From Reticulitermes speratus (taxonomy: Eukaryota; Arthropoda; Insecta; Blattodea; Rhinotermitidae): DNA of 64,000 bases. The stretch covers positions 38,709,610 through 38,773,609 of the forward strand of contig JAJKFL010000039.1 in NCBI GenBank assembly GCA_021186555.1, in the 5' to 3' direction. Under the pieces are notes generated by a model that had not been told where the DNA came from, ran no database searches, and worked only from the letters and a program-made list of their open reading frames with translations. The position numbers and the translations under genes are program-made. Positions 38,801-52,600 of this stretch are shown one piece after another (position 1 is the first letter of the stretch; each line of letters starts with the position of its first letter).

Positions 38801-41800
38801 ATGGTGAATGAGGGCACGCGGTGGCGCAGTTGGTTGAGGCACTGCGCTACAAGCCGGAACATCACGGGTTCAATTCCCGATGGTGTCATTGCAATTTTTC
38901 ATTGACATAATCGTTCGGTCGCACTATGGCCCTGGGGTCGACTCAGCCTCTAGCAGAAATGAGTACCAGGAATCTTTCCTGGGGGGTAAAGGCGGCCGGT
39001 ACGTAGGCTGACAACCTTCCCATTATGTGCCGACTGTCTATAAAATCTGGGAGCCTCACCCTCCTGGATCCCTAAGGGCCTGTCCAGGCCTGTAATGGGG
39101 ATTGATTTAACTTTTTTTATACGGTGAATGAGGAAGGGTACGTGCGATAGAATGAAGTCGGTTTCTCCTGATTTCTCCTGAAGGCACTACTATTGTAACG
39201 ACTAACATCTGAAATCACTGTATTGACAACATCTGAAATTGTTAAACGAAATATAACCTGCAAAAAAAAACTCAAATTTAAGCCCTATATATTTACGGAC
39301 TTCACCCAGTCAGATGTTCTAGATACACAGGACAGGACACATAGCAGCTGTGACCGTGTGGCAGCCATATTTGTTCAACAATATACAGAATGACAGTCAC
39401 GTGAGCATAGCAGTGTTTCCTAGCAGGTGTTCCGCGGAAAACCGGGTTCCTGTGAAGCGGAAGTAATGGTTCCGCAAGAAAATTCCATCGCAATAAAAAA
39501 CTAAATTTAAGTCTTATTATTAGAATTGGTAAAGCAATTCCATTACAGCCTGGACAGGCCCTTAGGGTTCCAGAGGTTGAGGCTCCCAGATTTATAGACA
39601 ATCGGCACATGAAGGTGGTAAGGTTGTCAGCCCTACGGACCGGCCGCCTTTACCCCCCAGGAAAGATTCCTGGTACTCATTTCTGTTAGAGGCTGAGTCG
39701 ACCCCAGGGCCATAGTGCGACCGGAAGGATTATGTCAATAAAAAATTCCAATGACACCATCGGGAATCGAACCCGCGACCTACCGGCTTGTAGCGCAGTG
39801 CCTCAACCAACTGCGCCACCACTCAATATTTAATACTTTAAAAGTTTTATAAGTACAATCTTGTTATCCGTGAAATTTTCAAAAGCTGTCTGCCTGTATT
39901 AATGGTGTACTGTGTATACAATAGTTAACTGCATGGCTGTATTAATGGTGTATGGTGTACTGTGTATACAATAGTTAACTGCATGGCTGTATTAATGGTG
40001 TATGGTGTACTGTGTATACAATAGTTAACTGCATGGCTGTATTAATGGTGTATGGTGTACTGTGTATACAATAGTTAACTGCATGGCTGTATTAATGGTG
40101 TATGGTGTACTGTGTATACAATAGTTAACTGCATGGCTGTATTAATGGTGTATGGTGTACTGTGTATACAATATTTAACTGCATGGCTGTATTGATGGTG
40201 TGCTCTGTTGGCAACAGTTTAATAGATATCTGACTGTATTAAAGGTGTGTTCTGTTGATATCAGTTATCTGTCTGGCTGTATTAAAGGTGTGCTCTGTTT
40301 ATAATAGTAAACTGCATGGCTGTATTGATGGTGTGCTTTGTTGAAAACAGCTTGACAGATATCTGGCAGTATTAATGGTGTGCTGTGTTGATATCAGTTA
40401 GCTGTCTGGATTATTATGTGTTTGTGTACTGTTACGGCTGTATAAGGTGTGCTCTGTTTATAATAGTTAACTGCATGGCTGTATTGATGGTGTGCTTTGT
40501 TGAATACAGCTTGACAGATATCTGGCTGTATTAATGGTGTGCTGTGTTGATATCAGTTAGCTGTCTGGATATATTAATGGTGTGTTGTGTTGACAGCAGT
40601 TTGAGAGATGTCTGGCTGTGTTAAAGATGTGTTGTGTTGACAGCAGTTTGAGAGATGTCTGGCTGTGTTAAAGATGTGTTGTGTTGACAGCAGTTTGAGA
40701 GATGTCTGGCTGTGTTAAAGATGTGTTGTGTTGACAGCAGTTTGAGAGATGTCTGGCTGTATTAAAGATGTGTTGTGTTGACAGCAGTTTGAGAGATGTC
40801 TGGCTGTGTAAAGATGTGTTGTGTTGACAGCAGTTTGAGAGATGTCTGGCTGTATTAAAGATGTGTTGTGTTGACAGCAGTTTGAGAGATGTCTGGCTGT
40901 ATTAAAGATGTGTTGTGTTGACAGCAGTTTGAGAGATGTCTGGCTGTATTAAAGATGTGTTGTGTTGACAGCAGTTTGAGAGATGTCTGGCTGTATTAAA
41001 GATGTGTTGTGTTGACAGCAGTTTGAGAGATGTCTGTGTTGAGAACATTTTGTCAGCTGTCTGGTTGTATTGAGGTTGTGAAGCGTTGATACAAATTTGA
41101 CATGTGTCTGAGTGCATTAACGGTGTGCCGTGTTGACAGCAGTTTCCTCTTGTCAATTGTCGCAGCAAAGCGTCCTGACGATCTCGTTTCTCTGTCTAAA
41201 AGTGTTGTCTGACGTGTACGTCGTCTTCAGTCTCCGTGTGTATCCCGTGATTGTCACGTACTTTGTATCGTCATGCGTTTTCACTTGCTACAGGTAAGCC
41301 AAACTTCAGTCTTCAGTGAAGATACTTTCAACATTACATTACATGAGGTCACATGCTGAAACATTGGACGCAACAGAATGCTTCCATTATCACTAAAAGT
41401 ACACGAAATAAGATAATTCTTTACGTTTGTATTCCAGTGTACTCTTTTTTTCAAAACTCCTGCCAATTCCCCGACACCTCTTGCTTAAAGTATATCTCCC
41501 AGTCAGGTATCAGAACCGCCAACATTAATACACAGAAAAGCCTAACAAGTGGCATTCTATTGTCATGTATGCCTAAATCACAGTTGGAAATAATTAAGAA
41601 CATGAGCAATAGATGTCCGTAGTGGGTACGCTTCAATAGATATTACATTTCCCACCTACGCCGAATATTCGTAACGCACCTCCAGATAGCGATAGATAAT
41701 CAACTCAAGTCCATTATCTAAGTACAAATTTAGCTGTCATATAAGGTTTCACCGTACAGAGTTTAGGTAATTTTGAAGAAGTTCCTTTTCGTAACTATAA

Positions 41801-44800
41801 CGTTGTTGCTGTATCTAATTAAGCACAACACCTTAAAGAGGCATTGAGGGTTGCAAGTACAGTTTTGGGCATTTTTAGCCACAGGACTGCGTGGAGGTAT
41901 GTGGCCACTTCGCGCTCCGGCCGGTAAAAGTACAAGGCAAGACATTGGACCGTTCTGTACCTGCAGTGGAGAGAAAGAAGAAAGTAGAAGCATTTCTTCC
42001 AAGTCTCCACGTCAAAGTAACGGCACCTCGCGAATGAAGCTGCAGCGATGTATTTCTAACAGTCTGGAAATTAAGAATTAAAGAGGCAATGCTTTGCATC
42101 TGCACGTCATAACTGGGGGCACAAACAGGAAAGGGGTTCTTCCGTTTTTTATCTTCTTCTGATAAAATACTAAGCTAAATTAACGTGCAGTCATGCAAAA
42201 ACAAATTGGAAATTTACGGTCCTAACTGACATCCATGCCATATGTCAACACACATGACAAAGCGGAAGAAACACATTTCTTATTTAAAGAGTGAGGGGTT
42301 GGGGGGGGGGGGGCGCCAAGGTTCTATAAAAACAGGGATTTTGTTTTATCAGCTGAGCGAATAAACAAATGCATGAAAAGTATCTTGCCATATTTTAAGA
42401 TTCTCACGGCGGTGAATAAAAAAAATACTGTCAGGATAACTGCAGAGGCAGTACGTCCCTCCGAAACGTCGTATATTTCTACAAAACTACACGGCTTAAT
42501 ATCGCATAAGGCGGAGGAGCCTTCGGAAGCTGTATTCGTTGAAACACAACGACTTTAGTGCGATTATGAAGTCATTCAGTAATTCGACGTTTCGGACATA
42601 GCGTCGGAATTCTTCGTGACACATCGGTGGACCAACTGAGTTTTTGCCACTACTGTTTATTAATAAATTTCAATACATAACCATCATGGATACACAAGTA
42701 TAATTGGCATATACTGTGGTCGTGACACAGAATATAATTATTCTTGCAGCACGGCTCCGTCCGCATACACTTACGTGGAATTCCGCGTGGCGTACACAGA
42801 ACTTCAGAAATATATCACTTATGACACGGGCCACATTTATTTTAAATACAATTCACAAAAATTACTATATGAAATTATGTTCTCTTTTTGTATTTTCGTA
42901 GTCGGGCTCTTGTGAGTGCGGTAATGAACCTTCGGGTTCCACAAAACGCGGGGAACTTCTTGACTAGCTGACAACCTGCTAGCTTCTCAAGAAGGACTGT
43001 GCTACATGGAGTTAGATAGTTAGTTAGATAATTAGTTATTCTAAGTGCACTGTTAAGGTTAGCTGCATTCGGTCTATGACAGCAATGTCCATAAGTTACC
43101 TGCAAGGCAGGCATTACAAGAGTGCGGACGGCAAATTTTCGGACAAAAATTCACCTTGTTCATATATTAGTTTATTTAAAGAGGGTGGAGTCGGAACAGC
43201 GCTTTTGGTGTAGTAACTAGGCTTCGGGTTCGACGTTCCGGGACTCCAGTCCCGGCAGAGACAAAGATTGTCCTCTTCCCCAAAATTTGTAGCCCAGCTC
43301 TGGGGCCCACACAGTCTCCTACTCAACAAGTACGGGGGTTAAGCGACCGAGAAGTAAAGTCACCACTCACCTGCATCTAGTGCCGAGGTTAAGAATGAAT
43401 GGAGCTATACCTCTACTTCCCCTATAAGCCTTCATGGCGTGGAAAGAAACACGTTCGCCGTTACAATTTTTTAAAGAAGGTACATTAATTTGATTATACA
43501 AAACCGGGTGTTAGATCATGAGTGAATAATAAGTTAGGAAGGATAAGTATAGGAGAGGGCGTGGTATCTTACGACACACTAGCGTGATATTTGTCTGGAC
43601 GGACCGAGGAAAACCATGATACATTTGTCAGTATAGCCGGTCTGCAAGCTGAGATCTCAACCCAAGACCTCCTGCATACAAAAGTGCACTGAAACACGGC
43701 GATTGGTGGGGAAATATATTTCGAAAAATTTCACATGTTGTGATGATAATACAGAAATACGGTAAAAGCGGAAAAAGACGAAGAAACACGAGGGCGTGGC
43801 GGACACGAATGAGCGACTAGCAACGCTGTGTCTATGCGGGAGGTCCCAGACTCAGATTGCCATCAAGTGACTGGTTCTCCTAGCTAAGAGTGTTCGTAAC
43901 GAGTTAACTGCGCAACTACTAGCTTCTCACAAACAGTTCTGCTCCGTGCGGTTCTTCCGCTAGGAATAACATCACCTGACACCAGAACACCAGTCACACT
44001 CTCACAACACTATAAGTGCATTACACCAGTCACACTCTCACAACACTAGAAGTGCATTACACCAGTCACACTCTCACAACACTATAAGTGCATTACACCA
44101 GTCACACACTCACAACACTATAAGTGCATTACACCAGTCACACTCTCACAACACTATAAGTGCATTACACCAGTCACACACTCACAACACTATAAGTGCA
44201 TTACACCAGTCACACTCTCACAACACTATAAGTGCATTACACCAGTCACACTCTCACAACACTATAAGTGCATTACACCAGTCACACACTCACAACACTA
44301 TAAGTGCATTACACCAGTCACACTCTCACAACACTATAAGTGTATTACACCAGTCACACTCTCACAACACTGTAAGTGCATTATACCAGTCACACTCTCA
44401 CAACACTATAAGTGCATTACACCGGTCACACTCTCACAACACTATAAGTGCATTATAGCAGTCACACTCTCACAGCACTATAAGTGCATTACACCAGTCA
44501 CACTCTCACAACACTATAAGTGCATTATACCAGTCACACTCTCACAACACTATAAGTGCATTACACCAGTCACACTCTCACAACACTATAAGTGCATTAT
44601 ACCAGTCACACTCTCACAACACTATAAGTGCATTACACCGGTCACACTCTCACAACACTATAAGTGCATTATAGCAGTCACACTCTCACAGCACTATAAG
44701 TGCATTACACCAGTCACACTCTCACAACACTATAAGTGCATTATACCAGTCACACTCTCACAACACTATAAGTGTATTACACCAGTCACACTCTCACAAA

Positions 44801-47310
44801 ACTATAAGTGCATTATACCAGTCACACTCTCACAACACTATAAGTGCATTACACCAGTCACACTCTCACAACACTGTAAGTGCATTACACCAGTCACACA
44901 CTCACAACACTATAAGTGCATTACACCAGTCACACACTCACAACACTATAAGTGTATTACACCAGTCACACTCTCACAACACTATAAGTGCATTACACCA
45001 GTCACACTCTCACAACACTATAAGTGCATTACACCAGTCACACTCTCACAACACTATAAGTGCATTACACCAGTCACACTCTCACAACACTATAAGTGCA
45101 TTACACCAGTCACACTCTCACAGCACTATAAGTGCATTACACCAGTCACACTCTCACAACACTATAAGTGCATTATACCAGTCACACTCTCACAACACTA
45201 TAAGTGCATTACACCAGTCACACTCTCACAAAACTATAAGTGCATTATACCAGTCACACTCTCACAACACTATAAGTGCATTACAACCAGTCACAACTCT
45301 CACAACAAACACGTAAGTGCCATTAAGTCATACACCAGTCACACACTCACAACACTATAAGTGCATTACACCAGTCACACACTCACAACACTATAAGTGT
45401 ATTACCACCATCCAACACATCTCCACAACACTACTTAAGTGCATTACACCAGTCACACTCTCACAACACTATAAGTGCATTACACCAGTCACACTCTCAC
45501 AACACTATAAGTGCATTACACCAGTCACACTCTCACAACACTATAAGTGCATTACACCAGTCACACTCTCACAACACTATAAGTGCATTACACCAGTCAC
45601 ACTCTCACAACACTATAAGTGCATTACACCAGTCACACTCTCACAACACTATAAGTGCATTACACCAGTCACACTCTCACAACACTATAAGTGCATTACA
45701 CCAGTCACACTCTCACAACACTATAAGTGCATTACACCAGTCACACTCTCACAACACTATAAGTGCATTAACCAGTCACACTCTCAAACACTATAAGTGT
45801 ATTTCCTTTTCACCCTTTGACAGTTCATTCAAAATTACCGATTTGTGTTACTTAATGACTTCTTATAAGACTCTAAAGCTATACCATACTTAATGCCATT
45901 TGAGCTCAAATTACAGTTTCGTAAACTGAATTGTGGTCCGGGGATCGAATCCCGGTGGGGGTGAGATTTTCCGCACCCGCCCAGACCGGCCCTGGGGCCC
46001 ACCCAGTCTCATATACAGCGGGCAGCGGGTCTCTTTTCCGGGGTTAAAGCGGCCAGTGCGTGGCAATGCCCACCCACCCCATCTAGCAACGAGGTTAAAG
46101 AAAGAGTGGAGCTATACCTCTACTCACCATCTGGGCCTTCATGGCCTGTTCTAGGTGAACTTTACCGTTACTTTACTGTCCTTTGTGTCCCGGAACGCAA
46201 ACGTATAGAGATGGAATCCAGAAAAAATTCAGTCTGGACTGAAGATGGCCCCTCGGGGGCTGAGTCCCATGTTCCCCGGATACAAAGGAGAGGCCGCAAA
46301 GTTCATTGTCAAGAACAAAAATATTTAATTTCATTTACACACTACGTCGTGTCGAGTTAGTCTGTTAACGATTTGCACCTCACTAAGACGCTCCGGACAT
46401 CCGACGTCAGTTTCCGAGTCAGTCCATAAACAGTAACGTCTGTCTTCAGCTCAGTATTCTTGTACCCTCACATTTCTGCAGACGTTACGAACACAGGGCC
46501 CGATTCTTCTGCAATTTTCCCTTCACTGAATGCATTTGTACTCGACTGTTTTGACAGTCAGCACAAACACAGCACTTAAACACATGTACTTTATTTTCAT
46601 CTACGACATGTTTCGGCCCTGTGTACAGTCTACCTGTGGAACAGTTCAAATATTTAGGAACAACCCTAACTAATGGAAATTCCATTCAGGAAGAAATTAA
46701 TAGCAGATTGAAGTAGGGGAATGCTTGTTATCATTCGGTGCAGGATCTTGTGTCTTACAGTTTGCTATCCAAAAATACAAAATTAAGATATACAGAAGTA
46801 TAATTTTAACTGTTGTTTTGTATGGGTGTGAAACTTGGTCTGTCACACTGAGGGAGGAACATAGGCTGAGGGTGTTCGAGAATAGGGTGCTGAGGAGGAT
46901 ATTTGGGCCTAAGAGGGACGAGGTAACAGGGGAGTGGAGAAGACTACATAACGAGGAACTTAATGATCTGTACTCATCACCAAATATTATTCGGGTGATC
47001 AAATTAAGAAGAATGAGGTGGGCGGGGCATGTAGCACGTATGATAAGGAGAGAGGTGCGTACAGGATTGTGGTGGGAGACCGGAGGGAAGGAGACCACTT
47101 GGAAGACCCAGGCGTAGATGGGAGGATAATATTAAGATGAATCTTCAAGAAGTGGGATGGGGGCATGGACTAGATTGATATGGCTCAGGATAGGGACAGG
47201 TGGCGGGCTCTTGTGAGTGCGGTAATGAACCTTCGGTTTCCATAAAACGCGGGGAATTTCTTGACTAGCTGACGACCTGTTAGCTTCTCAAGAAGGACTG
47301 TGCTACTTGG

Positions 47311-47345
<35 letters not shown>

Positions 47346-49604
47346 ACAATCTCCTACCTACCGCAAACCCAGTAAAGTTCAGGGACAGTGAAGCCCCAGC
47401 ATAAAGACCCAATATGTAAAGACGCGATGTGAGGTCAGGGCTAAGAACAATGGCGGAATGCTGATTACATAGGGAAAAACCGAAGCAACTTTGAGAGAAA
47501 CCTCCTCCAGTGCCATTTCTTTACATTATTTTTCCAGTTTTTTTCTATTTTTTACCTTCCGAATACTTTCACGAAGTTAATTAACATTACTTTACGAACT
47601 GGAACATTTCATGTCACATTTATTGTTTCAGCCTGATAAGTACGTCATGTCAGTCAACCATGTAACTTCGTTACATATGACAGTTCTGCAGCTCACGTTC
47701 TTTGCATGTTACGTGCCACGTACTTGGCGGGTGATGCTGACCGTACCCAGACGACGTCATGTCCTGTGTAATTCTGCCACACACTGCACCCTGAACATAT
47801 GCTTCCTCATGTGACCACATGTACACTGCACTGCCTGTTAGTTGTGTTGTTTCACAATGCCCTCTGTGTGCAGGTGGGCATGAGAACAAGCAAGAGGACA
47901 CGCAGCGCCTACAAGACATCCTCGAGCGCTCCGAAGAACAACGGCTGCAGAACTGGAGACAGTACTTTGCTCATGCAAATCGCGATCGGCTGGGACGCCT
48001 GCATTCGTTTGGCCGTACCCTTGATTCCACTGGTGGAGGTCACGTTGTCAACCGTAATGGGAAAGCCATAGGGAATATTATTAGAGATCTTGATTCAATT
48101 GGAGGCGGGAATGTTGTAAGAGGTCTTGATTCAATTGGAGGGGGAAATGTTGTAAGAGGTCTTGATTCAATTGGAGGGGGAAATGTTGTAAGAGGTCTTG
48201 ATTCAATTGGAGGTGGAAATCTTGTAAGAAATCTTGATTCAATTGGAGGTGGAAATGTTGTAAGAGGTCTTGACTCAATCGGAGGTGGGAATCTTGTACG
48301 AGGTCTTGATTCAATTGGAGGTGGAAATCTTGTACGAGGTCTTGATTCAATTGGAGGGGGAAATGTTGTAAGAGGTCTTGACTCAATCGGAGGTGGGAAT
48401 CTTGTACGAGGTCTTGATTCAATTGGAGGTGGAAATCTTGTACGAGGTCTTGATTCAATTGGAGGTGGAAATCTTGTACGAGGTCTTGATTCAATTGGAG
48501 GGGGAAATGTTGTAAGAGGTCTTGACTCAATCGGAGGTGGGAATCTTGTACGAGGTCTTGATTCAATTGGAGGTGGAAATCTTGTACGAGGTCTTGATTC
48601 AATTGGAGGGGGAAATGTTGTTCGAGATCTTGATTCAATAGGAGGGGGAAATGTTGTAAGAGGTCTTGATTCAATTGGAGGTGGAAATCTTGTAAGAGGT
48701 CTTGATTCAATTGGAGGTGGGAATGTTGTTCGAGATCTTGATTCAATCGGAGGTGGGAATCTTGTAAGAGGTCTTGATTCAATTGGAGGTGGAAATCTTG
48801 TAAGAAATCTTGATTCAATTGGAGGTGGAAATGTTGTAAGAGGTCTTGACTCAATCGGAGGTGGAAATCTTGTACGAGGTCTTGATTCAATTGGAGGGGG
48901 AAATGTTGTAAGAGGTCTTGATTCAATTGGAGGCGGGAATGTTGTTCGAGAACTTGATTCAATAGGAGGGGGAAATGTTGTAAGAGGTCTTGATTCAATT
49001 GGAGGCGGGAATGTTGTAAGAGGTCTTGATTCAATTGGAGGTGGAAATCTTGTAAGAAATCTTGATTCAATTGGAGGTGGAAATGTTGTAAGAGGTCTTG
49101 ATTCAATCGGAGGTGGGAATCTTGTACGAGGCCTTGATTCAATTGGAGGTGGAAATCTTGTGAGAAATCTTGATTGAATCGGAGTGTTTTATTTAATTCA
49201 TCGGTATAATAATAACCCTGAAATGCAAAACCGCAAGACATCCAGCGAAAGCTCCCGAAAGAAATCACAGATGCCAAGCCAGCTAACCTATGCAGAAATA
49301 TTCCTGTGTTACTGTCAGTACTAAGCAAAACATGTGCCAGCCTTGCTGTGTCCTGAGTAGAGAATATGCTCAATACATTAATGTATGTTATTCATTTGTA
49401 ATATATGTATAATTGAAGATAATAAATTCAATTTAAGGCACCTGTACGAATATGAGAGTCACTACAAACTATTCCCCACTTTTTACAGAACCCGAAACTG
49501 CAACACCGCCTTCACAAAACCCAACACTGGACCCACCACTGAGCCATATATATCCAGTCCACATCGTAAGATCCTATTTTTAAAGATTAATTTTAATATT
49601 ATTG

Positions 49605-49642
<38 letters not shown>

Positions 49643-52600
49643 TATCATTGTCTCCAAAACAGTCTCTTCCTCTTTCATCACCCAATTAAATTGCTGCATT
49701 AATTCTTGTCATAACCATGCGTGCTACATGTCCCGTCCACTTCACGCTCCTTGAACTTACCCTTACAGTAATTCCTAGTGAATACCTTTGCTTATTTGTA
49801 ATTTATCTAAGCACGCTGTCTGTATCTCTGACTGTACTTTTTTTTCCAGTGGCTCGACAGCCCCTTGGGGGCCTAGGCCGCCTCATTTTTCGAGGCTTCA
49901 CGATCACACACTTTTTAGACACATCACATTCGGTAGGACTCCTCTGGACGAGGGACCAGCTCGTCGCAGAGACCTCTACCTGACAACACACAACACTCAC
50001 AACAGACAGACATACATATCCCCGGTGGGATTCGAACCCACGATCCCAGCAAGCGAGCGGCCGCAGACCCACGCCTTAGACCGCGCGGCCACTGGGATCG
50101 GCCTATGACTGTATTAATGAATGATATTACAATACGTGAACAATGACCTGAAAATGATTTTGAAGGATACGTTGACAAGTTCACTTCACTATTCACTGGT
50201 CCATTTGGTATTATCATAATTATTATGATAGTATGATAATATTACGATAATACCAAATGGACCAGTGAACAGTGAAGTGAACTTATCAATGTACCCCTGA
50301 TGATGACAGAGTTACGGCCGAAACATATGTAGGGTGAATTGAACAAAATAAGAAAATAAAAAGTGCATTCGTTGGTTAAAAAACTGAACAATTAATGTCA
50401 AGATGCACGGTGAACACAACGTGAAATTAATGTCAAGATGCACGGTGAACACAACGTGAAATTAATGTCAAGATGCACGGTGAACACAACGTGAAATTAA
50501 TGTCAAGATGCACGGTGAACACAACGTGAAATTAATGTCAAGATGCACGGTGAACACAACGTGAAATTAATGTCAAGATGCACGGTGAACACAACGTGAA
50601 ATTAATGTCAAGATGCACGGTGAACACAACGTGAAATTAATGTCAGATGCACGGTGAACACAACGTGAAATTAATGTCAAGATGCACGGTGAACACAACG
50701 TGAAATGAATGTCAAGATGCACGGTGAACACAACGTGAAATTAATGTCAAGATTCACGGTGAACACAACGTGAAATTAATGTCAAGATGCACGGTGAACA
50801 CAACGTGAAATGAATGTCAAGATGCACGGTGAACACAACGTGAAATTAATGTCAAGATGCACGGTGAACACAACGTGAAATTAATGTCAAGATTCACGGT
50901 GAACACAACGTGAAATTAATGTCAAGATGCACGGTGAACACAACGTGAAATTAATGTCAAGATGCACGGTGAACACAACGTGAAATTAATGTCAAGATGC
51001 ACAGTGAACACAACGTGAAATTAATGTCAAGATTCACGGTGAACACAACGTGAAATTAATGTCAAGATGCACGGTGAACACAACGTGAAATTAATGTCAA
51101 GATGCACGGTGAACACAACGTGAAAGCCGTAATGACGTCACCTACTGCAAGATTATAATTAAATATTATGCTATTTTCGGGTGCTCTCTTTCAAGTCAGT
51201 GTTTTAGCTCACATTTCTATAGCAGGCTTGCTTCAAATCCAGGCATGCTAAAGGAATGGGAAGCTAGTTTTAAAAGTACATTACAGAAGGGGTTCAAGTC
51301 TGCTAGCAAGCTGCAACAGACGTTGGATGACAGACGAGCGAACTGTGCAGGACGCCTGGTTGCAGAATTCCGGCAACCGTGTGCAGAACTGAACGGGAGC
51401 AACAGGACGCGCTGTGAAAACTCCCCACACTGGCTTCACACTTTAAAGTACTAAATAGTTTATGTGGGCGGACCTACTTTGAAACCATGTGCTGTTGATA
51501 AAGATGACTGTCTAACAACGACGAAGCGTAGAAAGCAAAGTTCGATGGATGTCCGACAAGAAATGTCAGTTTCCCTCATCCTGACCAATTTTCGTCGAAA
51601 CTGGGATGTTCCAGAATTTCCGGACAACCAATCAAAATTAGTCACATTTTTATGGAAATCACAGTGAGTTTTTCTCAGCAGGATCTCGAAGACACTTGCT
51701 GACAATCTGTCAACGTGAAAGATAATTACTGACAGTTGCTGACAATCTGTCAACGTGAAAGACAATTACTGACAGTTGCTGACAATCTGTCAACGTAAAA
51801 GACAATTACTGACAGTTGCTGACAATCTGTCAACGTGAACAATTATTGACAGTTGCTGACAATCTGTCAACGTGAACGACAATTACTGACAATTGCTGAC
51901 AATCTGTCAACGTGAACGACAATTACTGAAGTTGCTGACAATCTGTCTACGTGAAAGACAATTACTGACAGTTGCTGACAATCTGTCAACGTGAACGACA
52001 ATTACTGAAGTTGCTGAAAATCTGTCAACGTGAACGACAATTACTGACAGTTGCTGACAATCTGTCAACGTGAAAGACAATTACTGACAGTTGCTGACAA
52101 TCTGTCAACGTGAACGATAATTACTGACAGTTGCTCCGTACTAGTTTACTTTTCGAATTTGGGCAAACGGACGGCAGCAGTAAGACAGTAACAACTGTTC
52201 AATGAAACATCATTCAGAATTAGTGACATAAATTTACATCGGCTGTACAAGTGATTATTTAGGAATATTTTAATTCACAGAAACCACTGCCAATTAACAT
52301 TAATACTTAATGAAAGTACATAAATCGCACTGCAGGCAGCAGAACCCACATGTAATGGTAATTTCTTCGAGATTACCAAAGTAAATATATCAACATTTAT
52401 CCTTTATACTATACAAACAAATTCATGTGTGTCTGGACATTTTGTTAATTATATACCTACAAAACCTTTAATGACCGCATCCTCTGTATACCGGAAGAGA
52501 CGCACCTACCGGAAAGACAATGATGACAGAACACGCATGTCCGGCAACAGCAGTATACAGGTTTAAAGTGCCAGCAGTTGTCAATACAGTCTTGGGAGTC

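Noticed and set aside
41280..41300. CTACAG followed by GTAAGCC as a possible small exon boundary
   Set aside because: No open frame in the needed phase with orcokinin-like content on either side. Exon 2 already joins correctly to exons 3 and 4.
45317..45796. 159-codon open frame ([12 protein letters not shown] repeats)
   Set aside because: Shadow of the 36-bp minisatellite, same reasoning.
43990..45800. CRISPR-like regular repeat
   Set aside because: Units are directly contiguous with no unique spacers, in an animal genome. It is a minisatellite.
46725..47117. 130-codon protein as a host gene
   Set aside because: YGCETWS and WAGHVARM order and the (TTAG)n tail identify it as a truncated LINE.
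48081..49373. 430-codon open frame on the minus strand opposite exon 3
   Set aside because: Antisense mirror of the orcokinin B coding array. The plus strand encodes known peptides in the frame joined to exon 2.
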